Part shown: in pieces, positions 13,293 to 20,128 of the stretch
How the letters are laid out: each line of letters begins with the position of its first letter
How positions within the stretch are numbered: position 1 is the stretch's first letter
IMG/VR virus record: IMGVR_UViG_3300022723_000287
Location: 1 to 25,223 of that record
From: a virus
Strand: one strand, 5' to 3'
DNA: 25,223 nucleotides
Program-made: the position numbers and the translations under genes
Notes under the pieces: generated by a model
Database searches by the model: none
Told to the model about the DNA's origin: nothing
Seen by the model: the letters and a program-made list of their open reading frames with translations, nothing else

Positions 13293-13729
13293 TGCTGACG
13301 CTCGATTTGACCAACGCGCCGCGCTGGCATGACCTCACTCCCGGTGTCCGGGTGCAACTGCGACCGCTGACCACCGCGCTGATGGTGGCGACGCGCAGCG
13401 ACCCGGCCGTCGAGGCAGTTCCGGAGGAGGCCTCCGACGAGGAGCGCGCGGTCGCCTTCGCCAAGGCGCTGGCGCGGCGGGCCGTGCTCGCCTGGGAGGG
13501 CGTGGGCGGTGCCAGCGGCGATCCCATCGAGCCGGGGCCGGAGGCCATCGACGCGCTGCTCGATGTCTGGCCCATCTTCGAAGCCTTCCAGCTGACCTAC
13601 GTCTCCAAGGGTCTGCTGCTGGAGCAGGAAAAAAACGCCTCCGCGCTCTCGCCGAATGGTCCTTCGGCGGGGGCGAGCGGTACTGCGAAGCCTGTTCGCA
13701 AACCTGCCCGGACTGCCCGGCGCGGCTGA
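13292..13729 (+). CDS. Tail assembly chaperone, zero-frame product (gpG-like)
   Basis: 145-aa protein from ATG 13292, overlapping the tail tube stop. An in-frame TTG at 13289 is a less likely start. Residues 1-115 are a compact domain (RWHDLTPGVRVQLRPLTTALMVATRS ... DEERAVAFAKALARRAVLAWEGV ... AIDALLDVWPIFEAFQLTYVSKGLLLEQEKN). After the slippery site the zero frame reads a low-complexity Ser/Ala/Pro/Arg tail (ASALSPNG ... RTARRG) unlike a folded domain. That is as expected when the biologically used extension lies in the -1 frame. Position between tail tube and tape measure genes is the classic place of the lambda G/T pair. Confidence 0.82.
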   Translation: MLTLDLTNAPRWHDLTPGVRVQLRPLTTALMVATRSDPAVEAVPEEASDEERAVAFAKALARRAVLAWEGVGGASGDPIEPGPEAIDALLDVWPIFEAFQLTYVSKGLLLEQEKNASALSPNGPSAGASGTAKPVRKPARTARRG

Positions 13730-13956
13730 ACCGGCCGCTCACCCATGAGGGTTGGCAGGTCTGGGACCTGGTCGGCCGCCTCGGCGGCCAGCTGCGCGTG
13801 CTGCCCGGCGCCGTGATCGGCTGGGACCTGACCGCGGCGCTGGCGCTCGGTGACGCGCTCGGCGTGCCGCCCCTCGCCATGGCCGAACTGCTGCCCGTCA
13901 TCGAAGCGGTGATGGTCGCGAAACTCAACGAACAGATGGAACGCCCCGATGGCTGA
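13292..13956 (+). CDS. Tail assembly chaperone, -1 frameshift product (gpGT-like, 221 aa)
   Basis: The -1 frame opened by A AAA AAC at 13630-13636 runs from codon CGC at 13636 to TGA at 13954-13956, adding 106 residues to the first 115. The extension looks like real protein: RALAEWSFGGGERYCEACSQTC, then CPARLNRPLTHEGWQVWDLVGR, and a helical GWDLTAALALGDALGVPPLAMAELLPVIEAVMVAKLNEQ. Two CxxC motifs (CEAC, CPDC) three residues apart suggest a zinc knuckle. No good start codon precedes it in this frame, so it depends on frameshifting. It overlaps the tape measure start by 8 nt. In tail morphogenesis the GT form wraps the tape measure and recruits tube subunits. The location is 13292-13636 plus 13636-13956 with base C13636 read twice. 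Confidence 0.82.
13630..13678 (+). other. Programmed -1 frameshift signal
   Basis: The heptamer A AAA AAC (13630-13636) is in the correct phase: zero-frame codons are GAA AAA AAC. About 8 nt downstream, CGCCGAA (13650-13656) pairs with TTCGGCG (13663-13669), and GCTC (13645-13648) with GAGC (13675-13678), giving a candidate stimulatory hairpin. A run of 7 A is rare in this GC-rich sequence. Confidence 0.85.
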
Positions 13957-16363
13957 AAAGCGTGTGTCCGTTCGCCTCGCGGCCGTGGGCGGACGGCAGG
14001 TGCGCGCCGAACTGGAAGGCGTGGGCGAGGCCGGGTCGCGCGGCTTCGGACGGCTGAGCCGGGAGATGGAAGCGGCCAACGCCCGGCTTGCGGCCTTCTC
14101 GCGGCGGGTCCGGGTCGCGGCGGCCGCCGCCGTGGCAGCCGCCGCCGCTGCTGGCGTGGCGATGATCCGCTCCGGCCTGCAGACGGTCGATGCGCAGGCC
14201 AAGCTCGCGCAGTCGCTCGGTACCACGGTCGCCTCGATCCAGACGCTGGAGCGCGCGGGCGAGCTTGCGGGCGTCTCGATGTCCGGCATCGAGCAGGCGA
14301 CGAAGGATCTGACGCGCCGTCTCAGCCATGCGGCCGCCGGGACCGGCCCCGCTGCAGATGCGCTGGAGCGGCTGGGCCTTTCCGCCAACGAGCTGATCGC
14401 CCTGCCGCTGGACCAGCGCGTGGGCGCGATCAACGCCGCCATCGAGAACTTCGTGCCTGCCGCTGAGCGCGCGGCCGTCGCTGGGCAGCTCTTCGGCGAG
14501 GAAGGCTCAATCGCGATGAGCCGGATCGACACGGCGACGCTGCGCCAGGCGACCGAGGACGTTCGCGCTTTCGGTGTCGTCGTCTCCGAGCAGGATGCCG
14601 ACCAGATCGAGCGCACGAACGACGCCATCTCCCGGCTCGGCCTTGTCTGGCGCGGGCTCTCGAACCAGCTGGCGGTCGCTGCGGCTCCGGCGCTGGAAGC
14701 CGTCGCCGACGCCATGGCCGCGGTCGCCAGCCGCACCGGGCCGCTCGGCATCGCGATCCGCGGCCTCTTCGACAACATCGGTCGCCTGACGACCTACGCC
14801 GCAACCTTCGCCGCCTTCCTCGCGGGACGCTGGGTGGCCGGCATGGCGGCTGCGGCGCTCTCGGTCCGGGGCCTCACCACGGCGCTGGTCGTCTTGCGCG
14901 GCGCGCTGATCCGGACCGGCATCGGCGCGCTGATCGTCGGCGCGGGCGAGCTCGTCTACCAGTTCACTCGGCTCGTCTCCGGTGCGGGCGGGTTCGGCGA
15001 AGCGATGTCGCTCGTAAAGGACCTCGCCGTCGAGGTCTGGGAGCGCATCAGGATGGGTGCTGCTGCGGCAGGCGCGGCCGCCACGGCGATGTTCTTTGAC
15101 CTGAAGGCTGACGCAGCGTCGGGCATGCAGAGCGCCATCGAGAGCGTCGTCGGTTTCGGCAACACGGCGGCGAATACCTTCGAGGGCGCTTACGAGGCGA
15201 TCAAGGCGATCTGGGGCCTGCTGCCCGCCGCCATCGGCGACCTGGCGTTCCAGGCGGCCAACAGCCTGGTCGACGGCGTCGAGGCGATGCTGAACGGCGT
15301 GGTCTCGCGCATCAACGGCTTCATCGGCGGCATCAACCAGGGGCTGGAAGCACTCGGCTCCGAGCGCCGCATCTCGCTGGTGCCGGATCTCGACCTCGGC
15401 GAGATCGAGAACCGCTTCGAGGGCGCGGCCAGCGCTGCCACGACGGCGGCGCAGGCGGCGTTCGACCGCGCCTTCGAGGACAACCCGCTCACCGCGCCCG
15501 ATCTCGGCCTGACCGAGGCGGCGAACAGGGCGCTCGAGTCCGCGAATGTCTACCGCAGCGCCGCGCGCGATCTCGCCGAGGGCGCTCGCGCGCCCCTCGA
15601 AAGCTGGCAGGCGCTGCGCGATGCGGTTCGGGGTGCCGACGAGGCCAGTGCCGATGCGCTGACCGAGGCCACTAGTGCTTCCGAGCGGCTGGAGACGGCG
15701 CTCGGCAATGCCGGACGCGCCGCCACGGGTGCAGGTGCTGCGGCCGGAGCTGCTGCTGCGGTAGCGGAGCCCGCGACCGAGGCCGCCGTCACCGGCTGGC
15801 AGGCCGTCACCGCAGCGCTCTCCGACTACGCCAGCAAGGCCCGCGACATCGGCGGTGACATCGGCCAGAGCCTCGTCGGCGCATTCCAGTCGGCCGAGAA
15901 CGCGGTGGGCCAGTTCGTGAAGACCGGCAAGCTGAACTTCCGCGACCTCGTCACCTCGCTGCTCGCCGATCTCGCCCAGCTCGCGGCGCGGCGGTTCATC
16001 CTCGGGCCGATCGCAAACGCGCTCTCCGGCGTGTTCTCCGGGGCGGGCGGCATCTTCGCCAACGTCCTGCATGCGGGCGGGATGGTTGGATCGGCCGGAC
16101 CCTCGCGGATCGTCCCGGCCATGGCTTTCGCCGCCGCCCCGCGCATGCATTCAGGCGGCATGGCGGGGCTGCGTCATGACGAGGTGCCCGCGATCCTGCA
16201 GCGCGGCGAGCGGGTGCTGTCGCGCCGTGAGGCGCAAACCTACGGCGCGGGCGGGGTCAACGTCACGATCATGGCGCGTGACGCCGAAAGCTTCCGCCAG
16301 TCCCGCACCCAGGTCGCGGCAGACATCGCCCGCGCCGTGTCGCTCGGGCGGAGGGGCATGTGA
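13949..16363 (+). CDS. Phage tail tape measure protein
   Basis: 804-aa protein with the features of lambda-family tape measures. It has a basic N-terminus, an Ala-rich helix (about 45-75), long helical stretches, and a hydrophobic, putatively membrane-active segment at about 290-335 (LVVLRGALIRTGIGALIVGAGELVYQF). The C-terminal block has FADLVTSLLADLAQLAARRF-like sequence and the hallmark HSGGMAGLRHDEVPAILQRGERVLSRREA (Asp744 onward), ending in NVTIMARDAESFRQSR. It sets tail length and helps DNA ejection. It is far longer than gene transfer agent tape measures, so the original particle had a longer siphovirus tail. The start overlaps the chaperone -1 frame, and the stop overlaps the next ATG (TGATG). 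Confidence 0.93.
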   Translation: MAEKRVSVRLAAVGGRQVRAELEGVGEAGSRGFGRLSREMEAANARLAAFSRRVRVAAAAAVAAAAAAGVAMIRSGLQTVDAQAKLAQSLGTTVASIQTLERAGELAGVSMSGIEQATKDLTRRLSHAAAGTGPAADALERLGLSANELIALPLDQRVGAINAAIENFVPAAERAAVAGQLFGEEGSIAMSRIDTATLRQATEDVRAFGVVVSEQDADQIERTNDAISRLGLVWRGLSNQLAVAAAPALEAVADAMAAVASRTGPLGIAIRGLFDNIGRLTTYAATFAAFLAGRWVAGMAAAALSVRGLTTALVVLRGALIRTGIGALIVGAGELVYQFTRLVSGAGGFGEAMSLVKDLAVEVWERIRMGAAAAGAAATAMFFDLKADAASGMQSAIESVVGFGNTAANTFEGAYEAIKAIWGLLPAAIGDLAFQAANSLVDGVEAMLNGVVSRINGFIGGINQGLEALGSERRISLVPDLDLGEIENRFEGAASAATTAAQAAFDRAFEDNPLTAPDLGLTEAANRALESANVYRSAARDLAEGARAPLESWQALRDAVRGADEASADALTEATSASERLETALGNAGRAATGAGAAAGAAAAVAEPATEAAVTGWQAVTAALSDYASKARDIGGDIGQSLVGAFQSAENAVGQFVKTGKLNFRDLVTSLLADLAQLAARRFILGPIANALSGVFSGAGGIFANVLHAGGMVGSAGPSRIVPAMAFAAAPRMHSGGMAGLRHDEVPAILQRGERVLSRREAQTYGAGGVNVTIMARDAESFRQSRTQVAADIARAVSLGRRGM

Positions 16364-16989
16364 TGGCGTTTCACGAGGTCCGGTTTCCGGACAACATCAG
16401 CCGAGGCGCGCGTGGCGGACCGGAGCGGCGCACGCAGATCGTCGAACTCGCCTCGGGCGACGAGGAGAGGAACGCCAGCTGGGCCAACTCGCGCCGCCGC
16501 TATGATGTGGCCTACGGCATCCGGCGCGCCGACGATCTGGCGGCAGTCGTCGCCTTCTTCGAGGCGCGGAATGGGCGGCTCCATGGCTTCCGCTTCAAGG
16601 ATTGGGGCGACCACAAGTCCTGCCTGCCTTCGGGCACGCCATCGCCGACCGATTAGGTCATCGGCACCGGCGACGGCACGACGTCTGCCTTCCAGCTGGT
16701 GAAGCGCTACGCCTCGGGCAGCCAGACATGGAGCCGGACGATTACCAAGCCGGTCGCCGGTACGGTCCGCGTCGCCAGAGATGGTGCGGAGCAGCTCGGC
16801 GGATGGTCTGTCGGCACGACCACCGGCTTGGTGACCTTCGACAGCGCGCCCGCGGCAGGCGTCGCGATCACCGCGGGCTTTGAGTTCGACGTGCCGGTCC
16901 GCTTCGACACCGACGCGCTCGACGTGACGCTCGACCTCGAGCGGCTCGGCTCGATCACCTCCATTCCGCTTCTGGAGATCCGGCGATGA
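16363..16989 (+). pseudogene. DUF2460 distal tail protein (RcGTA g12-like) with in-frame TAG
   Basis: The reading frame from ATG 16363 (TGATG overlap with the tape measure) runs 97 codons to TAG at 16654-16656. It then stays open for another 110 codons to TGA at 16987-16989, which overlaps the next gene as ATGA. The N-terminal half (HEVRFPDNISRGARGGPERRTQIVEL ... SRRRYDVAYGIRRADDLAAVVAFFEAR ... FRFKDWGDHKS) and the half after the stop (VIGTGDGTTSAFQLVKRYASG ... FEFDVPVRFDTDALDVTLDLERLGSITSIPLLEIR) together make one complete DUF2460 protein of about 208 residues, the usual size. The context SPTD-stop-VIGTGDG suggests CAG (Gln) changed to TAG. Unless suppressed, or a sequence error, the distal tail protein is not made. 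Confidence 0.88.
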
Positions 16990-17336
16990 ACGACACAGGC
17001 AGCTTCGTTGCGGCCGTGCTGCGCGAACTCGCGGCCTCGACCGCCGTGATCCTCGCCGCCTGGGGCGCGCTGGGCGGCGCGACGAACGCGCTGACCACCA
17101 AGATGCGGCTGCGCGATGCGCTGCGGCACATCCTGCTCGGCGGGCTGATCGCGGCCGGGATGGGCAGCCTCTCGATGGCCGTGATCACCGCCTGGCTCAG
17201 CCTTCCGCCCGAGGCGATCCCCGCGGGTGGGGCGGCGGGCTCGGCCGCCTATCTCGTCGGCGTCTTCGGGCCGGCCTTCATCGAGATGCTGCTCGTCCGC
17301 CTGCGTCGCGCCAACGAAGGCAACGGCGATGAATGA
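16986..17336 (+). CDS. Holin candidate (three-helix membrane protein)
   Basis: 116-aa protein with about three hydrophobic segments (residues about 8-32, 48-72, 80-100), a charged TKMRLRDALRH loop and a charged C-terminus (RLRRANEGNGDE). It overlaps the DUF2460 stop (ATGA) and precedes the endolysin gene. Position and topology make it the best holin candidate. I cannot assign it firmly to a holin family. Confidence 0.65.
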   Translation: MNDTGSFVAAVLRELAASTAVILAAWGALGGATNALTTKMRLRDALRHILLGGLIAAGMGSLSMAVITAWLSLPPEAIPAGGAAGSAAYLVGVFGPAFIEMLLVRLRRANEGNGDE

Positions 17337-17460
17337 TCTCATCCGCCTCGCGCGCTCCCTCCGCTGCGACCCGGCCGACCCACGGCAGGCTTTCGCCCAT
17401 CGCCTGCGCATCGGCCTCGCCGTCGCGGCGCTGATCCTGACCCTCTCGCTACTCCGGTAA
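17329..17460 (+). CDS. 43-aa single-span membrane protein
   Basis: Short ORF starting inside the end of the holin candidate (8-nt overlap) and ending 4 nt before the endolysin gene. A positively charged N-terminus (LIRLARSLRC ... RQAFAHRLRI) precedes one C-terminal membrane helix (GLAVAALILTLSLL). It could be an antiholin or accessory lysis peptide. Tight packing in the cassette is the main evidence that it is real. Confidence 0.55.
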   Translation: MNDLIRLARSLRCDPADPRQAFAHRLRIGLAVAALILTLSLLR

Positions 17461-17464
17461 TCCC

Positions 17465-18124
17465 ATGCACATGACCGACCGGGGCCTGCTGGCCCTCGTC
17501 CGGCACGAAGGACTCGTGCCCGGGCCCTATCTCGATGTGAAACAGGTCTGGACCTTCGGCATCGGCCACACGGCCGCGGCCGGGCCGCCCGATCCCGCCA
17601 CCATGCCGCGCGGCATGCCCGCTGATCTTGATGCCGGGATCCGCCAAGCGTTCCGCGTCTTCCGCGCCGACCTCGCGCGCTACGAGGCCGCCGTCCAGCG
17701 GGCCGTGATGGTGCCGCTGGAGCCGCACGAGTTCGATGCACTGGTCAGCTTCCACTACAACACTGGCGGCATCGCCAAGGCCGCACTGACCCGCCACCTC
17801 AATGCCGGAAATCGCGTTGCAGCCGCCGACGCGTTTCTGAACTGGCGGCGACCGGCATCGATCATTCCGCGCCGGGAGGCGGAGCGCGACCTGTTCCGTC
17901 ATGGCCGCTATCCAAGCGGCACGATCCCGGTCTGGTCCGTGGATCGCAGCGGCTGCGTCGACTTCTCCCGGCCGATCCGTCGCCTGACGGAGGATGAGGC
18001 GCTGACCCTGCTACGGCGACCTCCAACACCGCGGCCGCCGGACCGCGATCCTGAACCCGATACGCCGACCGGCTGGCTCGCCCGGCTGGCCGCCTTCTTC
18101 TCCACCCTGAACCGGAGGGCCTGA
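17465..18124 (+). CDS. Phage endolysin, GH24 lysozyme
   Basis: 219-aa muramidase without a signal peptide, so holin-dependent. The catalytic triad has the same spacing as T4 lysozyme (E11-D20-T26): Glu15 in VRHEGL, Asp24 in YLDVKQ and Thr30 in VWTFGIGHT. Downstream motifs are FDALVSFHYNTGG and NWRRPASIIPRREAERDLF, typical of the family. The C-terminal 50 residues include a Pro-rich stretch (RRPPTPRPPDRDPEPDTP) and a short hydrophobic helix near the end, unusual for GH24 and possibly a cell-envelope anchor. Met3 is an alternative start. It cleaves peptidoglycan at the end of the lytic cycle. Confidence 0.93.
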   Translation: MHMTDRGLLALVRHEGLVPGPYLDVKQVWTFGIGHTAAAGPPDPATMPRGMPADLDAGIRQAFRVFRADLARYEAAVQRAVMVPLEPHEFDALVSFHYNTGGIAKAALTRHLNAGNRVAAADAFLNWRRPASIIPRREAERDLFRHGRYPSGTIPVWSVDRSGCVDFSRPIRRLTEDEALTLLRRPPTPRPPDRDPEPDTPTGWLARLAAFFSTLNRRA

Positions 18125-18129
18125 TCCCA

Positions 18130-18360
18130 ATGCGATACGTCCGACCCAATTCCATGACCTGGTGGGCAGGACTGCTGGCCATGCTCACCGGCATCGCCTC
18201 GCTTGTGCTGCCCACGACCGGGCCGCTCGGGGAAGTGTCCCACCTCGTCGCGCTGCTCGCCGGCTCGGGCGATGCCTCGCCGGCCGGTCTGATGTTCCTC
18301 GGTCTGGGCCTGATCGGTCTGCGCGACCGGATCGAGCGCGGGTTCCGCGGCGATGCTTGA
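18130..18360 (+). CDS. 76-aa two-span membrane protein in lysis cassette
   Basis: Two hydrophobic segments (residues about 11-30 and 51-65) and a charged C-terminus (RDRIERGFRGDA). It begins 6 nt after the endolysin stop and overlaps the next small ORF by 8 nt. It could be a second holin or antiholin. No family recognised. Confidence 0.65.
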   Translation: MRYVRPNSMTWWAGLLAMLTGIASLVLPTTGPLGEVSHLVALLAGSGDASPAGLMFLGLGLIGLRDRIERGFRGDA

Positions 18361-18454
18361 GTTCTTCGCAGGCGTGGTCGTGGGCGGCGGCCTCGGCGTC
18401 TTGGTCGTCGCCCTCTGCGTCGCCGCCGCGCACGGGGAGCGGGACGATGGCTGA
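18353..18454 (+). CDS. 33-aa membrane peptide in lysis cassette
   Basis: Very short ORF (MLEFFAGVVVGGGLGVLVV then ALCVAAAHGERDDG): one Gly/Val-rich membrane helix and a charged tail. It overlaps both neighbours by 8 nt, in keeping with the dense coupling of this cassette. Function unknown. Confidence 0.45.
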   Translation: MLEFFAGVVVGGGLGVLVVALCVAAAHGERDDG

Positions 18455-18677
18455 TCTCCTGATCTGGCTGGTTGCGGCTTTCGGCGCCGTCGGGGGCGCC
18501 GTCCTCGGCCGGTTCTGGGGCCGCGTCAAAGGGGAGCGCGTGGGCAAACGGGAGGCGGAACGCGATGCCATGGAAGACAAGAACAAGCGTGTCGAGCGCG
18601 GGCGGGATGCGGTTCGTGACGGTCGCGGCGCTGGCGATCCTGCTGACCGGCTGCGCCGCAACGATGGGAACTGGTGA
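18447..18677 (+). CDS. Inner-membrane spanin candidate (Rz-like)
   Basis: 76-aa protein with an N-terminal membrane anchor (LLIWLVAAFGAVGGAVLG, residues 4-21) followed by a highly charged, helical region (KGERVGKREAERDAMEDKNKRVERGRD). The topology fits an i-spanin, and the next gene, an overlapping lipoprotein in another frame, is the matching o-spanin. It is shorter than lambda Rz. Confidence 0.68.
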   Translation: MADLLIWLVAAFGAVGGAVLGRFWGRVKGERVGKREAERDAMEDKNKRVERGRDAVRDGRGAGDPADRLRRNDGNW

Positions 18678-18807
18678 CGGGGGCTGCGCCTCCTATGCCG
18701 AGGCGCGGCTCGCCCGGCCGGCTGCCGAGACCGTCGCGGAGGTGCCGCCGGACTGGGCGGACTGGATCGCCGATCTCGACGACCGAATGACGGGAACCTG
18801 CCGATGA
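18607..18807 (+). CDS. Outer-membrane spanin lipoprotein candidate (Rz1-like)
   Basis: 66-aa protein with a short signal peptide and lipobox (VAALAILLTGC, modified Cys16). It overlaps the i-spanin gene by 71 nt in a different frame, the arrangement typical of Rz/Rz1 pairs. The mature part is small, with ARLARPAAETVAEVPPDW. It would bridge to the i-spanin and fuse inner and outer membranes during lysis, which also implies a Gram-negative host. Its stop overlaps the next start (ATGA). Confidence 0.72.
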   Translation: MRFVTVAALAILLTGCAATMGTGDGGCASYAEARLARPAAETVAEVPPDWADWIADLDDRMTGTCR

Positions 18808-19688
18808 AATCCTTCTCGTCCGCCCTGCAGGCCCATCTCGACGAGGGCACGACCACGCTCGCCTGGTGCTGGCGGATCACGCGGGCCGACGGCGTCACCT
18901 TCGGCTTCACCGACCATGACCGGACGCTGAGTTTCGACGCGACCGACTTCGAGCCCGAGACCGGCCTCACGGCCTCCGAGGTGCGCTCGGGCTCGGACCT
19001 GTCCGTCGATGCGCAGGACGCGGAAGGCGTGCTGACCTCGGACCGGATCACCGAGACCGATATCCTCGACGGCCGCTGGGACAACGCCGAGGTCGAGGTC
19101 TGGCGGGTGAACTGGGCCGACACGGGTCAGCGCGTCCTCATGCGACGCGGGGCCATCGGCCAGATTCGGCGCGGGCGGCTGGCCTTGGTCGCCGAGGTGC
19201 GTTCGCTCGCGCATGTGCTGGGTCAGACAGTCGGGCGGACCTTCCAGGCGACCTGCGACGCGGCGCTTGGCGATACGCGCTGCGGCGTCGATCTGGAGGA
19301 TCCCGCCTTCAAGGGAACTGGCGCCGTCATCGACCTGCTGCGCGACCGGGCCTTCACCGCCTCGGGCCTCGGCGGCTTCGAGGCGGGCTGGTTCACTTTC
19401 GGCACCATCGAATGGACCAGCGGCTCTAACGCGGGGCGTCAGGCCGAGGCGCTGGGCCATGACGTGACGGATGGCGTCGCGATCCTGACGCTGCTCGAAG
19501 CGCCGGTGCGGGCCATCGCCGAGGGCGACGCCTTCACCATCCGCGCCGGCTGCGACAAGCGCATCGAGACCTGCGGGGCGAAGTTCACGAATACAGTCAA
19601 CTTCCGCGGCTTCCCGCATATCCCCGGCCAGGACACGATCCTGCGCTACGCCAGCCGGGACGGCGGACATGACGGAGGCGTGCTGTGA
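18804..19688 (+). CDS. DUF2163 tail hub protein (RcGTA g13-like)
   Basis: 294-aa protein. The N-terminal DUF2163 region (LDEGTTTLAWCWRITRADGVTFGFTDHDR) is followed by beta-rich sequence, and the C-terminal domain ends in NTVNFRGFPHIPGQD. Four cysteines, in TCDAALGDTRCG (151, 160) and AGCDKRIETCG (250, 257), are placed as expected for a metal site. Lambda gpL and the gene transfer agent hub hold an iron-sulfur cluster by comparable cysteines, so a [4Fe-4S] cluster is likely here. It forms the hub between tail tube and baseplate. Confidence 0.9.
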   Translation: MKSFSSALQAHLDEGTTTLAWCWRITRADGVTFGFTDHDRTLSFDATDFEPETGLTASEVRSGSDLSVDAQDAEGVLTSDRITETDILDGRWDNAEVEVWRVNWADTGQRVLMRRGAIGQIRRGRLALVAEVRSLAHVLGQTVGRTFQATCDAALGDTRCGVDLEDPAFKGTGAVIDLLRDRAFTASGLGGFEAGWFTFGTIEWTSGSNAGRQAEALGHDVTDGVAILTLLEAPVRAIAEGDAFTIRAGCDKRIETCGAKFTNTVNFRGFPHIPGQDTILRYASRDGGHDGGVL

Positions 19689-20119
19689 ACCCGGCCGATC
19701 CGGATCGGGTCATCGCCGCGGCGCGAACCTGGCTCGGCACGCCCTACCACGATCAAGCGAGCCTCCGCGGCGTCGGCTGCGACTGCCTCGGACTCGCCCG
19801 TGGGGTCTGGCGCGAGATCGTCCGTCCCGAGCCGTTCCCGATCCCGCCCTACAGCCGCGACTGGGGCGAGACCGGCCCGCGTGAGGTTCTGGCCGAGGGC
19901 GCGCGCGCCATGATGATCGAGGTGTCGCCCGCCGAGGCGGGCCCCGGCGCGCTGGTCCTCTTCCGCATGAAGCCGCGCGCCATCGCCAAGCATGTTGGGA
20001 TCCTGACTGGGTCCGATACCTTCCTCCACGCCTACGAGCGGCTCGGCGTGATCGAGGAACCGCTCACCGTGTCCTGGCGGCGGCGCATGGCATTCGCCTT
20101 CCTGTTCCCGCAACGCTGA
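19685..20119 (+). CDS. NlpC/P60 family tail peptidase (RcGTA g14-like)
   Basis: 144-aa cysteine peptidase starting at GTG 19685 (GTGA overlap with the hub stop; GGAGG 6 nt upstream). Catalytic Cys34 lies in GCDCLGLARG, His103 in AKHVGILTG, with His115 (FLHAY) a candidate third residue. The TWLGTPYHDQASLRGVGCDC opening is typical of phage tail NlpC/P60 enzymes. It should cut peptide cross-bridges of peptidoglycan locally during DNA entry. Confidence 0.93.
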   Translation: MNPADPDRVIAAARTWLGTPYHDQASLRGVGCDCLGLARGVWREIVRPEPFPIPPYSRDWGETGPREVLAEGARAMMIEVSPAEAGPGALVLFRMKPRAIAKHVGILTGSDTFLHAYERLGVIEEPLTVSWRRRMAFAFLFPQR

Positions 20120-20128
20120 GACCCCGAC

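Noticed and set aside
14507-16150. 547-residue minus-strand ORF over the tape measure gene
   Set aside because: Antisense shadow with His/Arg-rich low complexity; the plus-strand frame has tape measure hallmarks.
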